Shown here in pieces: positions 1 through 7,195 of a DNA stretch of 32,309 bases. Position 1 is the first letter of the stretch; each line of letters opens with the position of its first letter. The notes under the pieces were generated by a model. That model did not search any database and was not told where the DNA came from. It was given only the letters and a program-made list of their open reading frames with translations. This stretch comes from DATFAS01 sp035254305 (GTDB lineage: Bacteria > Bacillota > Bacilli > Aneurinibacillales > RAOX-1), in contig DATFAS010000206.1 in assembly GCA_035254305.1 (NCBI GenBank), positions 1 to 32,309 of the forward strand, read 5' to 3'. A program made the translations under genes and the position numbers.

Positions 1-84
1 TAGAGAATCATTGAAGGTTTAAAGTTCTATATAATTAAAATTAGACATAAATACCCAATCATGGTAACATTAATAATTATGTTG

Positions 85-112
85 TTTATTGGGATTAATT
101 GGTCATTATAAA
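85..112 (+). promoter_or_regulatory. candidate sigma-A promoter of the riboswitch-MCP-hypX operon
   Basis: A TATAAA -10 element at 107-112 follows a weak TTTATT -35 (85-90) at 16 bp. Transcription would start near 119, just before the cyclic-di-GMP aptamer, as a riboswitch leader requires. The -35 is poor, so the assignment is tentative. The rest of 1-130 is AT-rich and I see nothing else in it. Confidence 0.4.
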
Positions 113-138
113 ATCATATATCAATAATAAGTTATTTG

Positions 139-222
139 AAAAAAGGCAAACTCATTGAAAGATGGGGACGCAAAGCCACGGGTCTAAAGTGAAAACTATG
201 ATAGCCGGGTTACCAAAAAAGA
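139..222 (+). ncRNA. cyclic-di-GMP-I (GEMM-I) riboswitch aptamer
   Basis: The sequence carries the GEMM-I landmarks in order: GGCAAAC at 145-151, a GAAA tetraloop hairpin (CATT/GATG arms), GGGACGCAAAGCC at about 164-177, a tetraloop-receptor-like TCTAAAG...CTATGA, and GCCGGGTTACC at 204-214. By alignment to the Vibrio Vc2 aptamer the ligand-contacting G20 is a G here (145) and the C92 equivalent is a C (213). This fits cyclic-di-GMP rather than the G20A variants that prefer cGAMP. It lies in the leader of the chemoreceptor-hypX operon. The outer flanks do not form an obvious closing stem. Confidence 0.95.
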
Positions 223-257
223 TGTTTATTCGATTTGTGAAAAAATATGTAAATTTT

Positions 258-297
258 TTGGCTGCTCATTTTTATTTTGAGCAGCCAATTTATTTGT
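258..297 (+). terminator. riboswitch expression platform: intrinsic terminator
   Basis: An 11-bp perfect stem (TTGGCTGCTCA / TGAGCAGCCAA, 258-268 with 278-288) is followed by a T-rich run, 79 bp before the chemoreceptor start. CCAAAAAA at 213-220, the 3' edge of the aptamer, is complementary to TTTTTTGG at 254-261, which contains the base of the terminator's left arm. Ligand binding that holds the ACC in the aptamer core would therefore favour the terminator, giving an OFF switch. The competing helix is AU-rich, so the sign is inference. Confidence 0.85.
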
Positions 298-366
298 CAA
301 AATGGTGTGATAATGGAGGTGTTTTTAGAATTGGAACTTGAAAAATAGTAATAGGAGGAATATAGG

Positions 367-1890
367 TTGTTAATAAATGTAAAGAATCGCATCATTCTTA
401 TACTGTCAGCGATGGTTTTATTATCTTCTTGTATTGTTTATTTTATTCATCAGTCATTACATATATCTCAATATTTGGGGTATAGCCATATTGTGCATTC
501 AAATCTAGTTATAAACATTTTTTTATGTATTCCCATTCTATTTTTTACGATCACCATTTTATTATATCGTACAAAAAAGGATCATCTGCTTATTCCCCTG
601 TTGAATACACTGACCATGACATTCAGTAGTATGGCTATGATTACTAGTGGAGATGGAATGGTTGAATATCATTTTTCTATTTTTATGGTGGTAGCAATAC
701 TAGGTTACTATGAAAATATTCAATTAATATTAATTATGACAGGATTATTTGCCATCCAGCATATTGTAGGTTACTTATTCCTTAGTGAATATATATTTGG
801 AAATGTACATGGAGAGTATTCTTTCTCGATGGTATTTATTCATGCTGTCTTTTTAATTGGAACTTCAGGTGCGATTATTTGGCAAATCAAACAAAAAAAG
901 AAGCTGTTGAATAAGTTGAATGAGAAGGAGAAAAATCAACAAGTTTTAAGTGGGATCATAGAGAAATTATCTTTTACTTCCGAGAAGTTAACCGATTCAT
1001 CCGTTGAATTACAAAATAATTATGAGCTGAATCGATCAGCCATTAAAGAAATTGTTGCTCATATTCAAGAAGTTTCAAGCGGATCGAACATTCAAAAGAA
1101 GCAGACAATTGAAAGCTCAGAGATCATTAAAGAAATTACAAATGGTATTCAGCGAATTGTTGAAGCTTCATTAGATGTGTCGGAAGTATCGATAAGTACC
1201 GCCCAGGAGGCAGACCGCGGTAATGCAATGATACAAAAAACAGTGAAACAGATTAATTCTATAAGTGAAACAGTTAATATTTCATCTGAGACTGTTCAAT
1301 TGTTGAATAATCGTTCAAGAGAGATTGGAGAAATTGTTGGATTAATCACAGATATTGCTTCGCAAACCAACTTGCTTGCTTTAAATGCAGCGATTGAAGC
1401 GGCAAGGGCAGGGGAGCATGGGAAGGGATTTGCTGTTGTTGCGGAAGAAGTCAGGAAATTAGCTGAACAATCAGCTGGTTCTGCAAGTAGGATCACAGGC
1501 CTTATTCAGGCAATCCAAGTTGAAACCAACACATCCGTAGAATCTATGAATTCTGTTATTGAAGAGGTAAAGGTTGGACTTGAAATTGTTCAACAAACAG
1601 GGGAAATATTCGAAAAGATTCTTACATCTATTGCTGGTGTGTCTGATCAAATAAAGCAGATATCACATTCTGCAGAAGAAGTATCGGCTGGGTCCGAGCA
1701 GGCTTCAACGTCTATTCAAGAAATGACCATTTTTGCAGAAGAAGTCACGATCAATGCTGAAAACGTAGCAAACAATTCAGTGCAGCAACTGGATTCTGTA
1801 GAGTTTCTCGCTTCATTAATTTCTACGCTAAACGGAATTACGCTTGAATTACAAGAGTTGATTCAAAATACAAGAGAGTTAAAGGTATAA
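367..1890 (+). CDS. methyl-accepting chemotaxis protein with six-TM sensor, no HAMP
   Basis: A 507-residue chemoreceptor that would pass signals to CheA/CheW from the inner membrane. About six hydrophobic segments (residues 9-27, 46-67, 75-94, 101-114, 118-139, 153-174) form an integral-membrane sensor with no large extracellular domain. A short charged linker follows, then a coiled-coil signalling domain. The hairpin tip (about 328-370) has the classical QTNLLALNAAIEAARAGEHG core followed by GFAVVAEEVRKLAEQ. No HAMP domain is recognisable. Histidines in or near the TM segments (H102, H132, H159) recall a membrane sensor type also found ahead of GGDEF domains (inference). The start is TTG behind AGGAGGA at 353-359. 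The gene lies under the cyclic-di-GMP-I riboswitch and is followed 15 bp later by hypX, so the two are probably co-transcribed. The ligand is unknown. Confidence 0.93.
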   Translation: MLINVKNRIILILSAMVLLSSCIVYFIHQSLHISQYLGYSHIVHSNLVINIFLCIPILFFTITILLYRTKKDHLLIPLLNTLTMTFSSMAMITSGDGMVEYHFSIFMVVAILGYYENIQLILIMTGLFAIQHIVGYLFLSEYIFGNVHGEYSFSMVFIHAVFLIGTSGAIIWQIKQKKKLLNKLNEKEKNQQVLSGIIEKLSFTSEKLTDSSVELQNNYELNRSAIKEIVAHIQEVSSGSNIQKKQTIESSEIIKEITNGIQRIVEASLDVSEVSISTAQEADRGNAMIQKTVKQINSISETVNISSETVQLLNNRSREIGEIVGLITDIASQTNLLALNAAIEAARAGEHGKGFAVVAEEVRKLAEQSAGSASRITGLIQAIQVETNTSVESMNSVIEEVKVGLEIVQQTGEIFEKILTSIAGVSDQIKQISHSAEEVSAGSEQASTSIQEMTIFAEEVTINAENVANNSVQQLDSVEFLASLISTLNGITLELQELIQNTRELKV

Positions 1891-1905
1891 AAGGGGGTTA
1901 TTCAT

Positions 1906-3651
1906 TTGAAAATTTTATTTATAACAACAGCCCATAACAGCATGAGTCGAAGAGCTTATGTAGAATTAACGGACATTGGACATAAGGTTGATGTACTTTT
2001 GGCATTAAGAGACGAAGAAATGATTCAGGCGGTACATAAGAATAAGCCTGATTTAATTGTTGCTCCTATGTTAAAAAAGGCGATTCCTGAAGAAATTTGG
2101 CGTAATCATATTTGTATGATTGTCCACCCGGGGATAAAAGGAGATCGTGGTCCATCATCCCTAGACTGGGCGATTTTAAATGGTTTAGATGAATGGGGCG
2201 TAACCTTGCTACAAGCAAATAAAGAGATGGATGCTGGAGATATATGGGCTTCCATTAATTTTAAAATGAGAAATACAAGTAAGAGCAATTTGTATCGCCA
2301 TGAAGCTACGGAGGCGGCAATGAAAGCCCTTCTGTTGGCAGTGAAACGCTTTGAACAAGGTGATTTCATTCCGGAACCCCTTGATTATAGTAAAGAGGAT
2401 GTAAAGGGAAATTTACATATCACGATGAAGCAATCGCATAGATCGATTAATTGGTCGGAGAGTACGGAGCAAATTGTTAGGAACATTCGATGTGCAGATA
2501 GCCAACCTGGAGTTTTAGATCGGATTGCTGGAGAAGAGTATTATTTATTTGGGGCACACGAAGAAGATCGATTAAAGGGAGAACCGGGCCGAATTATTGC
2601 TTGTCGTGATGGGGCTATTTGTCGAGCAACGGGGGATGGAGCAATTTGGATTACCCATTTGAAAAGAAAAGGAACAGAAAATAAAACCTTTTTCAAAGTG
2701 CCGGCGTCTTTGGAATTAGGTGACAAATTGGATGGCATTCCCGAAATTCCCTTGGCTTACGATGATAGCTACCAGGGGAAAACATTCAGAGAGATTTGGT
2801 ATGAAGAGAAAAATCAGGTAGGTTATTTACACTTTCATTTCTATAATGGTGCGATGAGTACCGATCAGTGTAATCGACTTCGTTTAGCATATCTTTCTGC
2901 TCTAAAAAGAAGCACAAAAGTGCTAGTTTTAATGGGTGGACAGGACTTCTGGTCAAACGGTATTCATCTGAATGTGATTGAAGCATCTGAAAATCCAGCA
3001 GATGAATCTTGGAAGAATATTAATGCAATGAATGATTTAATTCGAGAAATTATTACAACAGAATCCAAGTTGGTCATCTCATCTATGCAGGGGAATGCTG
3101 GAGCCGGTGGAGTCATTTTAGCTCTTGCAGCTGATTTTATATATGCTCGTAAGGGTGTGGTCGTCAATCCGCATTATAAAGGAATGGGAGACCTATATGG
3201 ATCGGAGTATTGGACTTACCTTCTACCAAGACGAGTTGGAGCAACAATTGCACATGAACTTACAGAGAAATGTATTTCTTTAGGTACAAGCACTGCCTTG
3301 CAAATTGGTCTTATTGATGATGCTTTCGGAGAAAACACAGAAGAATTTTGTTCCGAAGTTTCTGTCTTAGCGGAAAAACTGGCCCATCGTTGTGATTATC
3401 AACAGCTGTTAGAAGTTAAGAGATTGAAGAGAATCAAGGATGAGCAAATTAAACCGCTAGAACAATATCGGAAAGAAGAATTGGTAAAGATGTGGGAAAA
3501 CTTCTATTCCCCAGATTCTCTCTATCACGAGGCACGTAAAAGATTTGTCTATAAAACATGTCCTACCTGCAGTGAGGTGAAGGTTAATCATCTTAGCAAT
3601 CCATCTATGCAAACTCAACAAGAAGAAGAAATATATCAACTGCAAGTCTAA
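1906..3651 (+). CDS. hypX: HypX/HoxX-type hydrogenase maturation protein (CO-forming)
   Basis: A 581-residue two-domain protein. The N-terminal half resembles formyl-tetrahydrofolate transferases: a Rossmann-like start, then HPGIKGDRGPSSLDWAI from H74, the HypX version of the formyl-transfer site. The C-terminal part (about 300-510) is an enoyl-CoA hydratase/isomerase fold with GGQDFWSNG near 344 and an NAGAGG oxyanion-hole segment near 398. In Aquifex HypX and Ralstonia HoxX this architecture converts the formyl group of formyl-THF, via formyl-CoA, to CO for the [NiFe]-hydrogenase active site in air (established). The C-terminus adds a CPTC motif and a Gln/Glu-rich tail. The start is TTG behind AAAAGGGGG, 15 bp after the chemoreceptor. 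No hydrogenase structural or other hyp gene is in the window, so the client enzyme is unseen. Confidence 0.92.
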   Translation: MKILFITTAHNSMSRRAYVELTDIGHKVDVLLALRDEEMIQAVHKNKPDLIVAPMLKKAIPEEIWRNHICMIVHPGIKGDRGPSSLDWAILNGLDEWGVTLLQANKEMDAGDIWASINFKMRNTSKSNLYRHEATEAAMKALLLAVKRFEQGDFIPEPLDYSKEDVKGNLHITMKQSHRSINWSESTEQIVRNIRCADSQPGVLDRIAGEEYYLFGAHEEDRLKGEPGRIIACRDGAICRATGDGAIWITHLKRKGTENKTFFKVPASLELGDKLDGIPEIPLAYDDSYQGKTFREIWYEEKNQVGYLHFHFYNGAMSTDQCNRLRLAYLSALKRSTKVLVLMGGQDFWSNGIHLNVIEASENPADESWKNINAMNDLIREIITTESKLVISSMQGNAGAGGVILALAADFIYARKGVVVNPHYKGMGDLYGSEYWTYLLPRRVGATIAHELTEKCISLGTSTALQIGLIDDAFGENTEEFCSEVSVLAEKLAHRCDYQQLLEVKRLKRIKDEQIKPLEQYRKEELVKMWENFYSPDSLYHEARKRFVYKTCPTCSEVKVNHLSNPSMQTQQEEEIYQLQV

Positions 3652-3685
3652 TGACCATAACAAGAACGAGGTGGGAATTTTTATT

Positions 3686-3718
3686 TCAGCCATGTAGGAT
3701 TAACATGGCTGATTTTTC
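3686..3718 (+). terminator. intrinsic terminator of the MCP-hypX operon
   Basis: A perfect 10-bp stem (TCAGCCATGT / ACATGGCTGA, 3686-3695 with 3703-3712) with a 7-nt loop is followed by TTTTT. It lies 35 bp after the hypX stop codon and fits the end of the operon. Confidence 0.85.
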
Positions 3719-3845
3719 GCCAAGTTCTCAAATCTGACCCCAGTAAAACTATTCTCAAGTGGTAGGTATTGATAATTTTCATGAAACAAAATTTGCTGTT
3801 ACTATCAAAGGAAACGACCGGTTGTGATAAATTGAACAAAGCTGA

Positions 3846-4049
3846 AGTATTCAAATTAAAACTCCAGCTAGCAGCACAATTAAACTAGGAAAATCATTTG
3901 GTGTGCCTCTACATAAGACACATATTATTATTTCGAAGGAAGCAATTCCGGAGAATAAAAACCATCCAGTATTTTTTAAAAATAGCTTATATAATGAAAA
4001 AGCTCCAACGATTGAAAAGTTGGAGCAGTTGAATGTTCAAATGATTTAA
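3846..4049 (+). pseudogene. possible gene remnant (unidentified)
   Basis: The 428-bp gap between hypX and the DUF438 gene holds a 67-codon open frame closed by TGA (3843) and TAA (4047), with no ATG and no ribosome-binding site. Its translation (…LGKSFGVPLHKTHIIISKEA…) has protein-like composition and ends …EQLNVQMI. An overlapping short ATG frame (3781-3888) ends in a stop, which would fit a frameshift-broken gene. I do not recognise a family. The coding look could be chance, and part of the 3' end is also the DUF438 terminator. Confidence 0.25.
3992..4026 (-). terminator. intrinsic terminator of the DUF438 gene
   Basis: A perfect 8-bp stem (GCTCCAAC / GTTGGAGC, 4002-4009 with 4019-4026) is followed on the minus strand by TTTTTCATTAT. 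It lies 54 bp beyond the stop of the minus-strand DUF438 gene. On the plus strand no T-run follows, so it acts leftward. Confidence 0.75.
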
Positions 4050-4079
4050 TTTTTGTCTAGCTGTGATTTGGCCCGGATA

Positions 4080-5309
4080 TTAAACCAATATTCTCTTTTC
4101 ACCTTGAATGGCTTGAATCGGGTCAATATTTTGAGTAAATTCTAGGGTACCTACATATTTCCCGTTCTCATCACGTACAGCAAAATAACGAATATAAATA
4201 TATTTATCTTTGAACTTAATCCAGAAATCCTCGCTATCTTTCTTTCCTGATTTGAAGTCCATTAGTAGTTCTTCAACGATATGTGCGCTTTTTGGTGGAT
4301 GGCAATTTTGGACAGTTCGCCCAATTACAGCCTTGGTACGTGGGAATATTCTTTCTTTTCCCTGGGAGAAATAGCGAACGATATCCTGGTCATCGATGAA
4401 CGTGATATCTACTGGTAAATGATTTAGAAGTAACTCTAGCTGATTAAGAGATAAAATACCAGTTTCTAATTTAATATAGCCCTCTGACATAGCTTTAATA
4501 TTAAGTTCTTTTCTTTCAGGCTTCCATTCGGTAACTGGACTGGTTAAGCAATAACCAATTTCATCACTTTCGTGAGCAATTTTAATCCATTCGTCTTCGG
4601 TTAGATTATTCAAGCACATAGGAAAGAGAATGGTTTCTTCTCGATAGATCATTTCAATGACTTGCTTTGTTGCATATCTAGCATGATCAAAAATGGAATT
4701 CTTATTCCCATTATAGTCTGTTAGATCCCGCTTAACATCCTTGATCGCATCACGGATAAAATCATCAATTCTCCACATATTTGTAGAAGGCCCGTATATA
4801 CCGTACTTCTCCAAATAGGGGAAGATGAGATGTTCTTTACGAATGTAGTGCTTATCAATATCGAGTAATAAATTGAGATCTTCTAATAGTTGGTATCTAT
4901 GCTCTTCGCGATCATCTTGAACAAACTGTTCTAAGTGTGGCTGTATTCTGGATTCAATCAATTTCTCTAGTTCTCTGTTTTCAAGTTTGAAGGTATGAAC
5001 AGGATGCCCGGGTTCGTCCTCTGGGCGTTGAGCATCCACAATATTTCCTTTAAGGATAGCCATGTGTGCATCAGATAGTCGCTGGATTTCACTTTTAGGG
5101 AGATCACTCGTTTCTAAAATATCTCGTTGAAACTGAGAAAGGTGGGATACTTCTTCAACGGTCACCTTACCGACTGCTTGCTTAAAAAGTTCATTTACCT
5201 CTTCTACACTTTTTCCATTATAAAGCCCAAGGAAAATTTCCTCCAAGGCCTTTTGACGATCGGTTTTATCCTCTATATGTTGTTCACGGTTATTAATGAG
5301 CTCACTCAA
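4080..5309 (-). CDS. DUF438 protein with hemerythrin-like and PAS domains
   Basis: A 409-residue cytoplasmic protein with no TM segment or signal peptide. Order of parts: an N-terminal DUF438 segment (about 15-90), a hemerythrin/HHE-type helical domain (about 100-250) with candidate di-iron ligands H102, H106, H154, H160, H209 and E224/E225, and a C-terminal PAS domain (about 290-405) with the family's RTVQNCHPPKS segment and FWIKFKDKYIYIRYFAVRDE. The family's biochemical role is not settled. Hemerythrin domains usually bind O2 or NO or sense redox state, which suggests a gas or redox sensor (inference). The start is TTG at 5309 behind AAAGGAGC. The gene stands alone, with its own terminator and an Fnr-like box upstream. 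Confidence 0.88.
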   Translation of the reverse strand: MSELINNREQHIEDKTDRQKALEEIFLGLYNGKSVEEVNELFKQAVGKVTVEEVSHLSQFQRDILETSDLPKSEIQRLSDAHMAILKGNIVDAQRPEDEPGHPVHTFKLENRELEKLIESRIQPHLEQFVQDDREEHRYQLLEDLNLLLDIDKHYIRKEHLIFPYLEKYGIYGPSTNMWRIDDFIRDAIKDVKRDLTDYNGNKNSIFDHARYATKQVIEMIYREETILFPMCLNNLTEDEWIKIAHESDEIGYCLTSPVTEWKPERKELNIKAMSEGYIKLETGILSLNQLELLLNHLPVDITFIDDQDIVRYFSQGKERIFPRTKAVIGRTVQNCHPPKSAHIVEELLMDFKSGKKDSEDFWIKFKDKYIYIRYFAVRDENGKYVGTLEFTQNIDPIQAIQGEKRILV

Positions 5310-5360
5310 AATAGATGCTCCTTTACTTAAATTTTAACCATATTTTTACTGAGAAGGTTT

Positions 5361-5414
5361 ATCATATAATTAAGGTAACATATTGTGCATGAAAAGTAGG
5401 TGATGACTATCACA
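5361..5414 (-). promoter_or_regulatory. promoter of the DUF438 gene with an Fnr/Crp-like box
   Basis: On the minus strand TGCACA (5384-5389) and TATGAT (5361-5366) are 17 bp apart, a plausible sigma-A promoter. Upstream at 5399-5414 is GGTGATGACTATCACA, which matches 9 of 10 fixed positions of the TGTGA-N6-TCACA palindrome recognised by Fnr/Crp-family regulators. Its centre is about 52 bp upstream of the predicted start. That is not the canonical -41.5, so either the start or the mode of action is uncertain. Confidence 0.55.
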
Positions 5415-5465
5415 TGACTAAGATGGAAAAATAAATGAAGTAGAAAAATAGGAATTATTCTTTAA

Positions 5466-6881
5466 CTAATGGACATTCATTTCAGAGAAATATAATTTCA
5501 CTTGGTTTCTACCTGCATTTTTCGCCTGATATAGGGCCGTATCCGCATGATGGATTAATTCCTCTGGATGTGAATTTCTTTTGGGGAATACAGTAGCTAC
5601 TCCAATACTAACGGTTACATAGCTTGAAGCATTAGAATTCTCATGGGGAATCATTAGATTCTCGATATTACTTCGCAGTTTGTCTGCTAATGGATAGATT
5701 ACTTCAGAGCTTGTATTCGGTAGCACAACAGCAAATTCTTCCCCTCCATATCGCGCCACTAGGTCCGTAGCTCTTTTAAAGGTTTCTTCTACAGCTTTAG
5801 CTACCTGTTGTAAGCAATCATCGCCTTTAAGATGACCATAGGTATCGTTGAATCGTTTGAAGTAGTCAATATCGAAAATAATGAGAGATATAGGCAGTTT
5901 ATCCCGAATGGAACGATGCCATTCTTTTTGAAGAAATTCATCAAAATATCGGCGATTGGCAATACTCGTTAACCCATCGAGTGATGAAAGCTTATGAAGG
6001 GTTTCATTCGTTTCCTTCAACTTCTTCTCGAATAATTTACGTTGGGTAATATCGCGAGAAACAGCAATCACACCCTCGGGAAATTGGGGAATGTTACCGA
6101 CACTTCGAGCGCTTGTTTCCACCCAAATATATTTTCGGTCCTTTTTCCTAAAGCGAAAGCGGAAGGTTGCAGATCCCATCATGTCTTCAGTTGAATTTGT
6201 TGATTTGGATAATAACCGTAAGACACCCATAGCATCTTCAGGGTGAATAAAGTTAAAGGTTGAACGTCCAATTAATTCATCTGTAGAATATCCAGTTATT
6301 CTTTCACAGGCTGGTGAAACATAAATGAATTTACCATCCATTGAATGTCTGGAAATAACATCCGTTGTATTTTCGGTAATAAACCGCATACCTTTCTCAC
6401 TCTCGATGAGTGTTTCCTCCACCTGTTTACGATTCGTAATATCACGGCCGATCACTAACAACCCTTTGCGACGCCCATCTTCATGGAACATGGGGATTTT
6501 CATGACATCGAAAATGGATAATGAGCCTTCAGGATTTGAGATCGTTTTTTCTTTACGAATAATATTTCCAAGCTCCCAAAGCTGATCTTCAGTACCCTCG
6601 CGGGATAGCAGAGTCTCTCGAAAATAAGGGCTGTATTCAGCTATTTCTATATCGCGTTTGCCTTTGTAAGGGAAATCCTCAATTTGAAATAATCGAGCAG
6701 CAAATTTATTAGCCTCCATCCATCTTCCATTCCCATCCTTCAAATAAATAAAGTCAGGAATAGAATGGATGATATTACTAAGTTGATAATCCCCTTTTAT
6801 TGTTTGTTTTTTTGATCTACACTTTATCCACCCTATTAAAAATACTAAAAAAAGAGCCCCTATACCCAAATATTCCACCAA
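5466..6881 (-). CDS. membrane-anchored PAS-PAS-GGDEF diguanylate cyclase
   Basis: A 471-residue enzyme that makes cyclic-di-GMP from two GTP. One TM segment (4-18) anchors it. Two PAS domains (about 33-155 and 165-285) each end in the (V)IGRDIT or AVSRDIT pattern typical of PAS-PAC. The GGDEF domain (about 295-465) has FDIDYFKRFND with the metal-binding D337, RYGGEEF with the GGEEF active site at 379-383, and an RATD inhibitory I-site at 370-373 exactly five residues before it. It should therefore be catalytically competent and product-inhibited. No EAL or HD-GYP domain is present. The start is TTG 6881, or GTG 6878, which sits better behind AAGGGGG. The leader contains two cyclic-di-GMP-II riboswitches. 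Confidence 0.95.
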   Translation of the reverse strand: MVEYLGIGALFLVFLIGWIKCRSKKQTIKGDYQLSNIIHSIPDFIYLKDGNGRWMEANKFAARLFQIEDFPYKGKRDIEIAEYSPYFRETLLSREGTEDQLWELGNIIRKEKTISNPEGSLSIFDVMKIPMFHEDGRRKGLLVIGRDITNRKQVEETLIESEKGMRFITENTTDVISRHSMDGKFIYVSPACERITGYSTDELIGRSTFNFIHPEDAMGVLRLLSKSTNSTEDMMGSATFRFRFRKKDRKYIWVETSARSVGNIPQFPEGVIAVSRDITQRKLFEKKLKETNETLHKLSSLDGLTSIANRRYFDEFLQKEWHRSIRDKLPISLIIFDIDYFKRFNDTYGHLKGDDCLQQVAKAVEETFKRATDLVARYGGEEFAVVLPNTSSEVIYPLADKLRSNIENLMIPHENSNASSYVTVSIGVATVFPKRNSHPEELIHHADTALYQAKNAGRNQVKLYFSEMNVH

Positions 6882-6954
6882 AAATCCCCCTTAAAAAATG
6901 ATGACCTATATAGCAGCCTAGTGCACCTGTGTGTAGATAAATTTCTAATACACT

Positions 6955-6982
6955 AAAAAAGACCAGTCATCATAAACTGGTC
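6955..6982 (-). terminator. terminator of the proximal cyclic-di-GMP-II riboswitch
   Basis: On the minus strand GACCAGT…ACTGGTC (6982-6976 with 6967-6961) forms a 7-bp stem that can extend by a wobble pair, followed by TTTTTT (6960-6955). The left arm includes CCAGT, which is also the 3' strand of aptamer stem P1. Terminator and ligand-stabilised P1 are therefore mutually exclusive, predicting antitermination when ligand binds. Confidence 0.85.
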
Positions 6983-7046
6983 GGTTGCACTACTAGCTCC
7001 AAGTCATCTAAGTGCCCAAATATGGATGACCCTTCTTTGCTCCAAT
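6976..7046 (-). ncRNA. cyclic-di-GMP-II riboswitch, proximal copy
   Basis: Read on the minus strand, this contains the class II signature GGGCACTTAG…GAGCTAGTAGTGCAACCGACC, closely matching the Clostridium acetobutylicum class II aptamer. P2 pairs GGGTCATC with GATGACTT. The pseudoknot pairs GCAC with GTGC. P1 is ATTGG with CCAGT (one wobble). It lies about 95 nt before the diguanylate cyclase start, downstream of a second complete copy. Confidence 0.94.
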
Positions 7047-7080
7047 ATCATTTGAAATTATGGATACTTTGTTTAACCAT

Positions 7081-7110
7081 AAAAAACCAGTCTATTCTCT
7101 ATAAACTGGT
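7081..7110 (-). terminator. terminator of the distal cyclic-di-GMP-II riboswitch
   Basis: On the minus strand ACCAGTTTA…TAGACTGGT forms a stem of about 9 bp with one G-T pair, followed by TTTTTT (7086-7081). As in the proximal copy, its left arm reuses the aptamer's CCAGT P1 strand, so this copy is a self-contained riboswitch with its own stop signal. Confidence 0.85.
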
Positions 7111-7176
7111 CGGTTGCACTACTAGCTCCAGGTTATCTAAGTGCCCACATACAGATAACCTATCCTCACTCCCATA
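7105..7176 (-). ncRNA. cyclic-di-GMP-II riboswitch, distal copy
   Basis: On the minus strand the core reads GGGCACTTAGATAACC then GGAGCTAGTAGTGCAACCGACC, nearly identical to the proximal copy over its 3' half. P2 is a 9-bp helix (AGGTTATCT with AGATAACCT) whose sequence differs from the proximal P2 (GGGTCATC) by compensating changes. This is strong evidence that both RNAs are under selection to fold. P1 is weaker than in the proximal copy (about 3 bp before mismatches). Confidence 0.94.
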
Positions 7177-7195
7177 TCAAATTAGTTACATCCAT

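Noticed and set aside
2106..2986. Several 65-87 residue frames antisense to hypX
   Set aside because: They are shadow frames of a strongly conserved gene, without ribosome-binding sites or recognisable domains. Similar antisense frames elsewhere in the window were dropped for the same reason.
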